Shown here piece after piece: positions 45,174 to 55,069 of a stretch of DNA of 64,000 bases. The notes below the pieces were generated by a model. It made no database searches. It saw only the letters and a program-made list of their open reading frames with translations, and was not told where the DNA came from. The position numbers were made by a program, and so were the translations under genes. Source of the stretch: an uncultured Bacilli bacterium (GTDB lineage Bacteria; Bacillota_I; Bacilli_A; RF39; UBA660); NCBI GenBank assembly GCA_934101795.1, contig CAKORY010000003.1, forward strand, positions 47,839 to 111,838, given 5' to 3'. The first letter of the stretch is position 1; each line of letters starts with the position of its first letter.

Positions 45174-46841
45174 TTATGATTTTTTGTTTCTTACTAATTT
45201 TTGTTCATTTTTATTTAGGAATGCTATTATTATATTTTGATTTTCATATATCATGTTTATAAAATCTATTATATCTATTTCACATTTAAATGTAAGCTTT
45301 CCTTCATAAATATCTTCAAAAACTATTTTAATTTCATTATTTATAGATGTTTCTAGTTTATAATTTCCATGTGATATACTATTTCTAATACCATTTATTA
45401 TTACTTTGTTTTTTAAGTGTTCACTATTTTCTTGTTCATAAGTAACAATTTCATTTAATCTTATATTTAACAAAGCAGCTTGTGCCTCTAAAATTTGTTT
45501 TTGAGTTTCAGTTTTTGTTAAAATTGCAGATATTCTTTTTATGGCAATTGAATTTCCTTTTTGCTTAACGTTTTCTAAATTTTGATTATCTTTAGCAATT
45601 TTACTAGATATTTCTACTATTTGTTTATTTTTACTAGCAATTTGAATTAAAACTTCATTTTTGATAGTTTCATCTGGTTCAAAATATAAAACATTTATGC
45701 TACTTAAATCTAGATTGCCATAATCTAAACCCGTATTTTCATCTTTACTATATTCATTATTATTTTTAAAAATTGTATCATTTCCATATGAAAATAAACT
45801 TTGAAATAAAGCAATTTCAACCCCTACAAGCTCATTATAACTAATTATATCTACACTTTGTCTTCTTTTTAATGCTTCTACCGTGTTTTTCTTGTCTTTT
45901 ATTTCAATCTTTTGCAAATCAGAAATTAATAACAGATTTTTTAATAATGAGTATAGTAAATTAAAATCCGGTTTTCTTTTAATTTCTATTATTTTAGAAA
46001 GTAAATTTACTTCATCTTTATATTCCATGTCATCTGTTAAATTCATAAATGTTTCATCTACTGCTTGCTTAAGTATATGATATGGTATTCTTTCTTCTTT
46101 AACATCAACTAAATATTTTTCCTTAATTTGTCTTTCAAAGTCCATTATTATTTGATTAGATTGTAAGTCTTTACAAGCAGCTAACACTAATTCAAATTTA
46201 TCTTTTAAAAGCTCATTTATCATAGAATTATCTCGACTTTTAAGGGTAATAGTTTTTATCTTAAATGTTTTAGCAAATCTTAATAGTTCATCTTTATTTT
46301 TAAAAGGTTTTGTTCTTTTTCTTTCTTCTTTATTTGAAATTAACAATTCTCTTTTGTAAATATGTTTTTCAGGATTTTTTAAGCTTGCTTTTAAACATGA
46401 AATTATCATTTTAGATAAATCACTTATGTTAACTGCGACTTCATCACCATCAATATTAAAAATAACTTTATTTTCTTCTGCATCTAATTTAAAACTACCA
46501 TGTGCTATTTTGTTTCTTAATTCACCTACTACAGATGCAGCATCTTTAAACTTATGATTATCTACATAAAATCCATCACTTTTTTTAATAGCTATCATAT
46601 TTACAGAACGTAGTAATTCATTATAAAAAATCTTTGTTTCATAGTTTTCTTTTGTTCCTTCAACAACATCTTCCTTAATAGCTAATAAAACACAACTTAC
46701 TAAACTAAAACTTGCTATATTTAAGTATTTACTATCCATTATATATTCAAAATCTTCTATTTTTTCATCTAATATATTTGTTAAAATGATTGCATATTCT
46801 TTTATTCCACTATAAAGTGTTTTTAATGTTTCAGTATCCAT
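45174..46841 (-). CDS. Protein with two HEPN-like R-x4-H motifs
   Basis: 555 residues from ATG 46841, after GTGGGGGAAATT. Two distant segments share one pattern: ELRNKIAHGSFKLDAEEN (R109, H114) and GIRNSISHGNYKLETSIN (R486, H491), each followed by strands and a final amphipathic helix. This suggests two HEPN-type domains, N- and C-terminal, around a central helical and coiled region (residues ~170-430). R-x4-H is the catalytic motif of HEPN RNases; both copies look intact. No family recognised. Its place in the defence island supports an RNA-targeting role. Confidence 0.6.
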   Translation of the reverse strand: MDTETLKTLYSGIKEYAIILTNILDEKIEDFEYIMDSKYLNIASFSLVSCVLLAIKEDVVEGTKENYETKIFYNELLRSVNMIAIKKSDGFYVDNHKFKDAASVVGELRNKIAHGSFKLDAEENKVIFNIDGDEVAVNISDLSKMIISCLKASLKNPEKHIYKRELLISNKEERKRTKPFKNKDELLRFAKTFKIKTITLKSRDNSMINELLKDKFELVLAACKDLQSNQIIMDFERQIKEKYLVDVKEERIPYHILKQAVDETFMNLTDDMEYKDEVNLLSKIIEIKRKPDFNLLYSLLKNLLLISDLQKIEIKDKKNTVEALKRRQSVDIISYNELVGVEIALFQSLFSYGNDTIFKNNNEYSKDENTGLDYGNLDLSSINVLYFEPDETIKNEVLIQIASKNKQIVEISSKIAKDNQNLENVKQKGNSIAIKRISAILTKTETQKQILEAQAALLNIRLNEIVTYEQENSEHLKNKVIINGIRNSISHGNYKLETSINNEIKIVFEDIYEGKLTFKCEIDIIDFINMIYENQNIIIAFLNKNEQKLVRNKKS

Positions 46842-47041
46842 AATTTCCCCCACTTATGGGCTATATTTTACCACAATAGCGATTTTAAGTCAAATTCTAT
46901 GCCAAAAGAAAAAAAGATATTATTTTTTCTTACTAGTACTTTTTTTAGCAACTTTTTTAAGAAGTTAAGATAAGCAAGTGTAATAAAAATTAATAATATT
47001 TAAAGTAAATATAATCTTTATTTGTAAATTATATGTAAACT

Positions 47042-47929
47042 TTACCTTTTTCTTGGTTTTATAATATCATTACTATTTATATGGCCTATTAGCAATGATG
47101 AATTTATATCATGATTATTAATATTTATCTTAACTTTACTTTCATCGTAATTTGCATAACAATATTTACATAAATGATTGCACGAATTATACATACCAAT
47201 ATCCACTAATTCTACACAATTACATGCACTACCTTTACGTGCTTGCCATTTTTTATATGTCTTACCTGTTAGTTTAAAAGCTAGTTCTTTTGACATGCAT
47301 TCACCTTTTATAAATCCATATTCTGTTAAGTTTCTTTCTTCAAAACATGTTTGTACAACCATATTATTATTTTTTGCAATCTTGCTAAAGCTTTCACCAA
47401 TTAGTTTGTAATCTTCTTCGGTGAGTGAACGATACTTTAAGTATGGTAAATTTTTTCTTACATTTTGATAATTATCTATAAATGATACAATTATAGTCTT
47501 AACATAGCCTTTTAAAAGACTACATAACTTTTTAAATGCTTTAATATGATATTCTACGTTGTATTTTTTACTTATAAAAATTGGATCATATCTTACATAG
47601 ACATTCTCGATACCAATTGTTGTTGATATCTTTTTGACTGCTTCGATTATATCACTTTTAGATGGTAAATTTGGTTCTATATCATCTTTATAAGGAGTTA
47701 TTGTTACATGAAAAATATATGGTATTTTTATATCATCAAGTTTATCTATGATAGGTATTGGATTTTTGGTACAAAATAATATTAAATCTACATCTTCAAA
47801 ATTGATTCTACTTACTAAATTTGGATTAAATGGGTTTCTAACATCTACATATCCTTCTTTAAGTCTATTTAAAAACCATTTTGAATAAAATGCTACAATA
47901 TCTGTTCTACCACTTACATTTAATATCAT
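47042..47929 (-). CDS. DUF1848-family (radical SAM-like) protein
   Basis: 295 residues matching DUF1848: ILNVSGRTDIVAFYSKWFLN at the start, VDLILFCTKNPIPI, VYVRYDPIF, and a C-terminal cysteine cluster (ACNCVELVDIGMYNSCNHLC, KYCYANYD). The family is related to spore photoproduct lyase-like radical SAM enzymes but has its clustered cysteines at the C-terminus; the reaction is unknown. It lies just outside the defence island. A weak hairpin at 46908-46931 may terminate it. Confidence 0.85.
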   Translation of the reverse strand: MILNVSGRTDIVAFYSKWFLNRLKEGYVDVRNPFNPNLVSRINFEDVDLILFCTKNPIPIIDKLDDIKIPYIFHVTITPYKDDIEPNLPSKSDIIEAVKKISTTIGIENVYVRYDPIFISKKYNVEYHIKAFKKLCSLLKGYVKTIIVSFIDNYQNVRKNLPYLKYRSLTEEDYKLIGESFSKIAKNNNMVVQTCFEERNLTEYGFIKGECMSKELAFKLTGKTYKKWQARKGSACNCVELVDIGMYNSCNHLCKYCYANYDESKVKININNHDINSSLLIGHINSNDIIKPRKR

Positions 47930-48027
47930 GATTAATCACCTTATCTACTTTTTTATCAATTTTTTAGTTTCTTCTTCGTTATGATTATATTATTACGAGA
48001 ATAATTTGTCAAATTTTGAAAAAGTTA

Positions 48028-48056
48028 TTGACAAACTTCAAAAAAAATATTAAGAT
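48028..48056 (+). promoter_or_regulatory. Promoter of predicted small RNA 1
   Basis: Consensus -35 TTGACA, 17-base spacer, -10 TAAGAT. The elements are identical to those of small RNA 2 at 50225. Confidence 0.7.
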
Positions 48057-48062
48057 TATACT

Positions 48063-48164
48063 AGCATGATACAAGTCATGCTAATAACCTGATCTCTCTT
48101 ACGATTTTCAATGTGAAGAGATCAACCAAAACCCCCTGAAGAGAGCGAAAGCTCTCGTTTTTTT
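48063..48164 (+). ncRNA. Predicted small RNA 1, antisense side of the recG 3' region
   Basis: About 100 bases. A hairpin TAGCATGA/TCATGCTA (48062-48083) is followed by a stem GATCTCT/AGAGATC (48091-48123), a single-stranded CAACCAAAACCCCC, and a strong terminator GAGAGC-GAAA-GCTCTC with seven T (48141-48164). No convincing ORF. It lies between two minus-strand genes, so it cannot be their leader or terminator. It shares promoter and layout with small RNA 2. Confidence 0.65.
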
Positions 48165-48189
48165 GTGTTAAAAATAAAGAACTAGATAA

Positions 48190-50181
48190 TTAGTCTAGAA
48201 AATCTATTTCTTTTATTATATTTTTGTAATAATCATAATCTTGATAAGATTTATTATCTAAAAATTCTTTGGCATCAATGTTTGCTTGAGTTAATATATT
48301 AAAATCTCTTTTTAAATTTGCAATTTTAAATGACATATCTCCACTTTGTTTTACTCCGAAAAGATCACCTTGACCACGTTGTTCAAAATCTTTTTCTGCA
48401 ATATAAAAACCATCCGAAGACTTTTCCATTACCTTAAGTCTTTCATTACTACTTGAATTAGTTACTAAATAACAATAACTTTGAATATTGCTTCTACCAA
48501 CTCTACCTCGAAGTTGATGAAGGGTTGCAAGGCCAAATCTTTCAGCATTATAAATAACCATCATTGATGCATTTGGCACATCTATTCCTACTTCAATAAC
48601 AGTAGTTGATATTAAAATATTTATTTTGTTTTCCCCGAATTCTTTCATAAGATTATCTTTTTCTTTTTGCTTTAATTTTCCATGTAAGATTTCAATTCTA
48701 ACTTTGTTATTAAAGGCTTTATTTAGCTTTTCTTTTAATTCAATAACACTATTTAAATTTAGTTCATCATTTTGTTCAATTAAAGGAGAAACTACGAATA
48801 TTTGATGATTTAATTTTAATTCATCATACATTTTAATTAAAACTTCCTTGATGTTTTTTTCTTCTACTATCTTTGTTACTATTTCTTTTCTAATATTTGG
48901 TTTTGTTTTAATTTGGGATAAATCTAAATCACCATATATTGTTAGTGCATAAGTTCTTGGTATTGGAGTTGCTGATAAGTATAAAACATCTGCTTCCCCA
49001 TTTATTCCTTTATTTTGGAGTAAATTACGTTGGTTTACTCCGAAGCGATGTTGTTCATCAGTTATTACTAAACCTAAATTTTTAAAATTTAAGTTATCGT
49101 TTAATAAGGCATGAGTTCCAATTACAATATCAATTTCACCATTTTCAATTTGATTATATAATTTTTCTTTTTGTTTTTTGGTAAGACTTCCAGTTAATAA
49201 AGTTATGTTTGTATCATATTCTTTAAAATATTCTTTGATAGACTCATAGTGTTGTTTAGCTAATATTTCCGTCGGTGCCATAAATGTTGATTGATATCCA
49301 CTTAGAAAATTTGCAAGTATTGAAGCAATTGCTACGATTGTTTTCCCTGAACCTACATCACCTAAAACTAGTCTATTCATTCTTTTGTTTTCTCTCATAT
49401 CTTTAAGTATTTCTTCAATTGTTTTTAATTGGTCTGTTGTTAATTCAAAATTTAAACTTGATAAAAATTCTTGAACTTCATTTTCATCAAAATTCTTTGG
49501 TAAACCTTTAGTTATTTTATTAATATTTTTTAAGTAATTTATTTTAAACATGTAAATGAATAGTTCTTCATAAATAAGTTTTAACTCACTTTGTTTTATA
49601 TCATTTATATTTTCTGGTTTGTGTATTTTCTTTATTGCGTCATTTTTATTTAATAAGTTATATTTGTCATTTAAATATCTTGGAATATTATCATCAATAC
49701 TTATTTTTTTATTTAATGCTGTTTCTATCATACTTTCTAGACTAGAGTTTTTAAGTCCTTCAGTTAAATGATAGATTGGTTCTATTTTTTCATCATCTAT
49801 TTTAAATTTAATATCATTGGCAGTAAAAGTATTTTTTATCTTAGAATATTTACCTATTAAAACTATTTCTTTATCTGGTGTTAAATTTTTCTTTAAAAAT
49901 GCTCTGTTAAAAATAACTACTTTAAAGTCATGGTTATTGTTGCTTGCTAAAAAATCTAAACGATTAAAGTTTCTTTTAATATAAGCTACTTTAGGCACAC
50001 TTAAAACTTTTGCCTTAATATAATAAGTCACTTTATCATCTGCATCATTAATATTAATAAATTTAATAATATTATAACGATATGGATAGTATGTAAGTAA
50101 TTCTTCCACTGTGTTTATATTTATTTTATTTAGTATATTTATAGTTTTTGGACCTATTTTAGGTAATAATTCTAAGTTCAT
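48190..50181 (-). CDS. recG: ATP-dependent DNA helicase RecG
   Basis: 663 residues from ATG 50181, chosen because GGAGG precedes it; the open frame goes to 50265. An N-terminal wedge/OB domain (LLPKIGPKTINILNKI) precedes the SF2 motor: VLGDVGSGKTIVAIASI (Walker A), VITDEQHRFGVNQR (DEQH), YLSATPIPRT, STTVIEVGIDVPNASMM, LHQLRGRVGRS. RecG remodels stalled forks and branches Holliday junctions. It is flanked on both sides by the two predicted small RNAs of the opposite strand. Confidence 0.95.
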   Translation of the reverse strand: MNLELLPKIGPKTINILNKININTVEELLTYYPYRYNIIKFININDADDKVTYYIKAKVLSVPKVAYIKRNFNRLDFLASNNNHDFKVVIFNRAFLKKNLTPDKEIVLIGKYSKIKNTFTANDIKFKIDDEKIEPIYHLTEGLKNSSLESMIETALNKKISIDDNIPRYLNDKYNLLNKNDAIKKIHKPENINDIKQSELKLIYEELFIYMFKINYLKNINKITKGLPKNFDENEVQEFLSSLNFELTTDQLKTIEEILKDMRENKRMNRLVLGDVGSGKTIVAIASILANFLSGYQSTFMAPTEILAKQHYESIKEYFKEYDTNITLLTGSLTKKQKEKLYNQIENGEIDIVIGTHALLNDNLNFKNLGLVITDEQHRFGVNQRNLLQNKGINGEADVLYLSATPIPRTYALTIYGDLDLSQIKTKPNIRKEIVTKIVEEKNIKEVLIKMYDELKLNHQIFVVSPLIEQNDELNLNSVIELKEKLNKAFNNKVRIEILHGKLKQKEKDNLMKEFGENKINILISTTVIEVGIDVPNASMMVIYNAERFGLATLHQLRGRVGRSNIQSYCYLVTNSSSNERLKVMEKSSDGFYIAEKDFEQRGQGDLFGVKQSGDMSFKIANLKRDFNILTQANIDAKEFLDNKSYQDYDYYKNIIKEIDFLD

Positions 50182-50224
50182 TTGTGCCTCCGTCATAATT
50201 ATAACAAATTTTTGCAAAAATAGC

Positions 50225-50253
50225 TTGACAAATTGTACTTTTTCGATTAAGAT
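50225..50253 (+). promoter_or_regulatory. Promoter of predicted small RNA 2
   Basis: -35 TTGACA, 17-base spacer, -10 TAAGAT, matching the promoter of small RNA 1. Confidence 0.7.
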
Positions 50254-50259
50254 AGTAAT

Positions 50260-50358
50260 CACCAATTCACTTAAAGAAGGCGAATTGGTGCTAGTATCAC
50301 ACTAGTCAACCCCTTTTTATTCTTTTAGGAGATTTCTTCGGAAATCTCCGCTTTTTTT
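50260..50358 (+). ncRNA. Predicted small RNA 2, divergent from recG
   Basis: About 100 bases. Hairpin CACCAATTC/GAATTGGTG, then a short CTAGT/ACTAG stem, GTCAACCCC, a U-rich stretch, and a strong terminator GGAGATTTC-TTCG-GAAATCTCC followed by CTTTTTTT (50328-50358). It shares with small RNA 1 the TGCTARTA after hairpin 1 and a TCAACC before the terminator. It lies between the recG start and the end of the PFOR gene, both minus strand. Confidence 0.65.
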
Positions 50359-50378
50359 GTATTAAAAAACAAGTGATT

Positions 50379-53300
50379 TTACTCACTTATTTTCTTATAA
50401 TACTTATATCTTTTAATAGCATTTTCTTTTTGCTCTTCGAGAACTTTATTTGCTAAATCTTTATCTTTTATTTTTAAGGCATTAAATCTTACTTCATTAT
50501 TTAAGAAAGTTTCATATTTATCAAAATTTGGTTCTTTAGAGTCAATGTGAGTTTCTCCATCATGTCTCATTAAAATTGTATATCCACATTCCACCGCTAG
50601 TTTTTGTTCTTCGCAAGAGACGCTCATACCTCTTTTGATTCCGTGTTCAATGCATGGTGAGTAAGCTATTATAATTGCAGGACCATTATGAGCTTGAGCT
50701 TCATTAAAGGCTTTAATTGCTTGCATCATATTAGCTCCGAGTGATATGCTTGCAACATAACAGTTCGGTATGCATGAGGCAATTTTAAACAAATCTTTTT
50801 TAGCTGTTTTCTTACCAAAGTTAGCAAATTCAGCGACTGCTCCAAGTTTTGTGGATTTGCTTGCTTGGCCACCAGTATTTGAGTAAACTTCAGTATCTAA
50901 AACTAATACTTTAATGTTTTCATTTGAATGAAGAACATGATCAAGTCCACCATAACCTATGTCATAAGCCCAGCCATCTCCGCCGATTGCCCAGACCGTC
51001 CTTGCAGGGACATAATCTATTAAATCATTTAATTCTTTTGGAAGTGTTTTTCCTTTTAATTCGGATTTAATTTGGTTAGTAACTTCAAAATTATTTTCAT
51101 TTTCTAGCCACTTTGTAAATAAATCTTTTACATCTATTTCAACAGAATTAATTGTTTCTTCTATAATATGCTTTATTCTTTCTCTTTTTTGTTTGTAAGA
51201 AATATGAATACCTAAGGCAAATTCAGCATTATCTTCGAATAATGAGTTTGCCCATGGAATACTATATGGTGTTGATGGTGTTGAACCACCATAAATACTT
51301 GAACAACCTGTTGCATTAGCAATAACTAATTTTTCACCAAGAATTTGAGTTAACATTTTAATATATGGAGTTTCTCCGCATCCAGCACAAGCACCAGAAA
51401 ATGCAAATAATGGTTTTTCTAAAGCTACTCCCTTTATTGTAGTTTTTGGAAGCGGATTTATACTTTTAATATTATCAAAGTCTATACTTGTTTTTTCTAC
51501 TTTTTCAATCATTTCTAAGGCTTTTTTACCCATTTTACCTGGACAAATGCTTGCACATACTCCGCAACCTGTGCAATCTTTTTCACTTATCTTTATAGAA
51601 TATTTAAGTCCATCTTGACCAATAAATGGTATGCCATCAGTATCTTCATCATTTGCAATGCTTCTTATTACAGCATGTGGACAAGCTAAGGCACACATTC
51701 CACATTCTATACAATTTTCTGATATCCATTTTGGTACAATATTTGAAATATTTCTCTTTTCTTTATTGGTGGTTTCTCCTGGAAATTGACCAAACGCATA
51801 ATCTGTTAACATACTTACAGGTATTTCATTACCTCTTCTTTCATTTATCATGTTAATAACGTTATCATCAATTATACTTATTGTTTCATCATATTCATGT
51901 GTTATTTTAAGTTCTTTTAAATTTGATAAAGCTTCATGCATTGCTAAAATGTTATTATTAACTATGTCTTCGCCTTTTGTTGCAAAAGCTTTTTTAATAG
52001 AATCTTCTAGCATTAAGGTAGCATTTTCTACATTAAGAAGATTTAGAATTAGTACTTCCATTATTTTACTTATTTTGCCTTTTAAATGATTTTTAATAGC
52101 AATATTTTCAGCATCTATATAGTACACTTTAATATTTTTCTTAAAAATAGTATTTTTTACTTTAGTTGGAAGTAATTTTAGTAATTCTTCTTCATTTTTT
52201 ATAGTGTTAATAAGTAGTGTGCCATTTTCTTTTAGATTATCTATAATATCAAACATTCTAAAGTAAATATCTTTGGTAACAACAGTTATTTCTGGATGTG
52301 TTACGTAGTATGGTTCATTTATTTTGCTATCTCCATATCTTAAGTGAGAGATGGTAACTCCTCCACTTTTTTTAGAATCGTATTCAAAATATCCTTGAAC
52401 ATATAAATCTTTGCTGGCATGAAGTATTTTAAGTAAATCTTTGCTAGCACTAACCATTCCATCACTGCCAAAACCAACTATTTTTATTTCTTTATTATTG
52501 TTTTCTATTTCGATATGTTCTTCTTTTAAACTTAAATTTGTTACATCATCATTTATACCTATTGTAAAGTTATTTTGGGGACTTTCTTCAAGCATTTTGT
52601 AAACACTATAAATATCACTCGGAGTTGTATTCTTACTTGATAAGCCATACCTTCCTCCATAAATGTTTATATCTTTGTCTTTTAGAGTGCTGCATATATC
52701 TAAATATAAAGGTTCACCAGTTGAACCTGCTTCTTTAGTTCTGTCTAAAACTGCAATATTTTTAACTGTCTTAGGTAAAACATTTAAGAAATACTTTTTA
52801 CTAAATGGCCGATATAAATGAACTTCGATTAACCCAACGTTTCCTAGTTTATCTACGACTTCTTTGATTACATCTGTAACACTTCCCATGGCAATTATTA
52901 TATTCTTAGCATCACTTGCTCCATAATAATTAAATGGTTTATAATCTGTCGCCATTATTTCATTAATCTTTTCCATATAATCATTTACAATATCTGGCAT
53001 AGCATCATAATATTTATTTCTTGCTTCCATGCATTGGAAGTAGATATCTTCATTTTGTGCCATTCCATACTGATATTTCTTACCAACATTTAGACATCTA
53101 TCTTTAAATTTATTGATTGCATCGTGATCCACTAAAGATAGAAGTTTATCTTCTGGTAACTCTTCGATTGTGTTTAATTCATGACTTGTTCTAAATCCAT
53201 CAAAAAAATGTACAAATGGAAGACTTCCTTTTATAGCCGAGAGATGGGCTACTGCTGCTAAGTTTTGAGCATCAAATACACTAGATGACGCAAGAAGACA

Positions 53301-53705
53301 AAATCCTGTTTGACGTACTGCGTAAATATCTTGATGATCACCAAATATTGATAAAGCATGGGTTGCTAAAGAACGTGATGCTACGTGTATTACAGCAGGT
53401 AACATTTCTCCAGCAATTTTATACATGTTTGGTATCATTAAAAGAAGCCCTTGACTAGCTGTAAAAGTTGATGCTAAAGAACCCGATAAAAGAGCACCAT
53501 GTAAGGCACCTGCAGCTCCAGCTTCTGACTCCATTTCTAATACTTTGGGTTTATCGCTAAATATATTAAGCAAATTTGTACTTGTTAAAGCATCTATATT
53601 TGATGCCATCGGACTTGATGGTGTTATTGGATATATACTGCATACTTCACTAAAGTAATATGCTACTTTACTACAAGCATTATTGCCATCTACTATTTTT
53701 TTCAT
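50379..53705 (-). CDS. nifJ: Pyruvate:ferredoxin (flavodoxin) oxidoreductase
   Basis: 1108 residues, single-chain PFOR. N-terminal transketolase-like domain (FSEVCSIYPITPSSPMASNI), then domain with MESEAGAAGALHGAL, two 4Fe-4S clusters (NCIECGMCALACPHAV and CTGCGVCASICPGK) and a C-terminal TPP domain (WAIGGDGWAYDIGYGGLDHV, EVYSNTGGQASKSTKLGAVA). It converts pyruvate and CoA to acetyl-CoA, CO2 and reduced ferredoxin, the anaerobic route. It lies downstream of enolase on the same strand with a 41-base gap, so the two may form one glycolytic unit. Confidence 0.96.
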   Translation of the reverse strand: MKKIVDGNNACSKVAYYFSEVCSIYPITPSSPMASNIDALTSTNLLNIFSDKPKVLEMESEAGAAGALHGALLSGSLASTFTASQGLLLMIPNMYKIAGEMLPAVIHVASRSLATHALSIFGDHQDIYAVRQTGFCLLASSSVFDAQNLAAVAHLSAIKGSLPFVHFFDGFRTSHELNTIEELPEDKLLSLVDHDAINKFKDRCLNVGKKYQYGMAQNEDIYFQCMEARNKYYDAMPDIVNDYMEKINEIMATDYKPFNYYGASDAKNIIIAMGSVTDVIKEVVDKLGNVGLIEVHLYRPFSKKYFLNVLPKTVKNIAVLDRTKEAGSTGEPLYLDICSTLKDKDINIYGGRYGLSSKNTTPSDIYSVYKMLEESPQNNFTIGINDDVTNLSLKEEHIEIENNNKEIKIVGFGSDGMVSASKDLLKILHASKDLYVQGYFEYDSKKSGGVTISHLRYGDSKINEPYYVTHPEITVVTKDIYFRMFDIIDNLKENGTLLINTIKNEEELLKLLPTKVKNTIFKKNIKVYYIDAENIAIKNHLKGKISKIMEVLILNLLNVENATLMLEDSIKKAFATKGEDIVNNNILAMHEALSNLKELKITHEYDETISIIDDNVINMINERRGNEIPVSMLTDYAFGQFPGETTNKEKRNISNIVPKWISENCIECGMCALACPHAVIRSIANDEDTDGIPFIGQDGLKYSIKISEKDCTGCGVCASICPGKMGKKALEMIEKVEKTSIDFDNIKSINPLPKTTIKGVALEKPLFAFSGACAGCGETPYIKMLTQILGEKLVIANATGCSSIYGGSTPSTPYSIPWANSLFEDNAEFALGIHISYKQKRERIKHIIEETINSVEIDVKDLFTKWLENENNFEVTNQIKSELKGKTLPKELNDLIDYVPARTVWAIGGDGWAYDIGYGGLDHVLHSNENIKVLVLDTEVYSNTGGQASKSTKLGAVAEFANFGKKTAKKDLFKIASCIPNCYVASISLGANMMQAIKAFNEAQAHNGPAIIIAYSPCIEHGIKRGMSVSCEEQKLAVECGYTILMRHDGETHIDSKEPNFDKYETFLNNEVRFNALKIKDKDLANKVLEEQKENAIKRYKYYKKISE

Positions 53706-53746
53706 TTTATCACCAATTATATTATAAAATAAAAAAGACTAAATAA

Positions 53747-54979
53747 CTAGTCTCTTTTTAATTTTTCTTCAATTCTTATTAGTCTATTGTATTTTGCAAT
53801 ACGTTCACCACGACACATTGAACCAGTTTTTATAAATGGTATTGCTAAGCCTACAGCTAAATCTGCAATAAACGTATCTTCAGTTTCACCACTTCGATGT
53901 GAGATAATTGTTTTATAATTATTTTTCTTAGCAAGCATAATAGTTCTAATCATTTCACTTACTGTACCTATTTGGTTAGCTTTTAATAAAATGGCATTAC
54001 CAGCATGCATTTCTATTCCCTTTTCTAAGTATTTTTCATTTGTTACAAAGTAGTCATCTCCGACGACCATTATACGACTACCTACTAGGGATGTAAATTT
54101 AGCGAGTGTTTCAAAATCATTTTCATAGAATGGATCCTCAATACTTAGAATTGGATATGTATCTATTAATTTTTCATAAAAAGATATTAATTCTTCGCTA
54201 GTAAATGATTTTCCATCTAGTTTATAAGTATTAGTTTCTTTATCATAAAGTTCACTAGCTGCTACATCTAAGGCAATAAATATATCTTCACCTGGTTTAT
54301 AGCCAGCTTTTCTAATAGCTTCCATAATAAAATCTAGAGCCATTGTATTATTATTTAAATTTGGGGCAAATCCACCTTCATCACCAACACCTACAGCAAA
54401 GCCATTGATACTTAATAGTTTTTTTAACGCATGAAATACTTCAGATGCTGCCCTTACTCTTTCTTTAATGCTTTTCATAACAGGCATAATCATAAATTCT
54501 TGTATATCGATATTATTTACAGCATGTGCACCACCATTTATAATATTAATCATTGGTATAGGCATTGTTACGCTCTTGTTTGATACGTATTCGTAAAGTT
54601 CTTTATTATTTGCTTTAGCTAAACACTTTAAACATGCAAGTGATACTGCAAGTATAGCATTTGCACCTAAGTTACTTTTGTTTTCGGTACCATCTAATTT
54701 TATTAAATAATTATCTATACTTAATTGGTCACACTTTTTTCCTATTAAAGCGGGTCTAATTATGGTATTTACATTACTTACTGCTTGAAGTACACCTTTT
54801 CCTTCATATCTTTTTGGGTCTTTATCACGAAGTTCTAAAGCTTCTCTGGAACCAGTTGAAGCACCACTTGGAACGGATGCTGTAGCGGTCACCCCACTAT
54901 CTAAAATCATATCAACTTCAATAGTTGGATTTCCACGACTATCAAGTATTTCTCTAGCATGAATGTCTTTTATAAACAT
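53747..54979 (-). CDS. eno: Enolase
   Basis: 410 residues. Conserved motifs: AREILDSRGNPTIEVD, SGASTGSREALELRD, GVGDEGGFAPN, ALDVAASELYD, SIEDPFYENDFE, and the catalytic SHRSGETEDTFIADL. It interconverts 2-phosphoglycerate and phosphoenolpyruvate. Slightly shorter than the usual ~430 residues through a trimmed C-terminus. It is immediately upstream of the PFOR gene. Confidence 0.96.
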   Translation of the reverse strand: MFIKDIHAREILDSRGNPTIEVDMILDSGVTATASVPSGASTGSREALELRDKDPKRYEGKGVLQAVSNVNTIIRPALIGKKCDQLSIDNYLIKLDGTENKSNLGANAILAVSLACLKCLAKANNKELYEYVSNKSVTMPIPMINIINGGAHAVNNIDIQEFMIMPVMKSIKERVRAASEVFHALKKLLSINGFAVGVGDEGGFAPNLNNNTMALDFIMEAIRKAGYKPGEDIFIALDVAASELYDKETNTYKLDGKSFTSEELISFYEKLIDTYPILSIEDPFYENDFETLAKFTSLVGSRIMVVGDDYFVTNEKYLEKGIEMHAGNAILLKANQIGTVSEMIRTIMLAKKNNYKTIISHRSGETEDTFIADLAVGLAIPFIKTGSMCRGERIAKYNRLIRIEEKLKRD

Positions 54980-55026
54980 TTTATCCCCTTCTTCCTCTAT
55001 ATTAGTATATCAAAATTTTGACAAAT

Positions 55027-55057
55027 TAAAAAGTAAAATGAATCATTTTACTTTTAA
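55027..55057. terminator. Terminator after DUF308 gene
   Basis: AAAAGTAAAATGA and TCATTTTACTTTT form a perfect 13-bp stem with a minimal loop at 55029-55055; AT-rich tails on both sides. Confidence 0.7.
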
Positions 55058-55069
55058 TTTTACTTTTCT

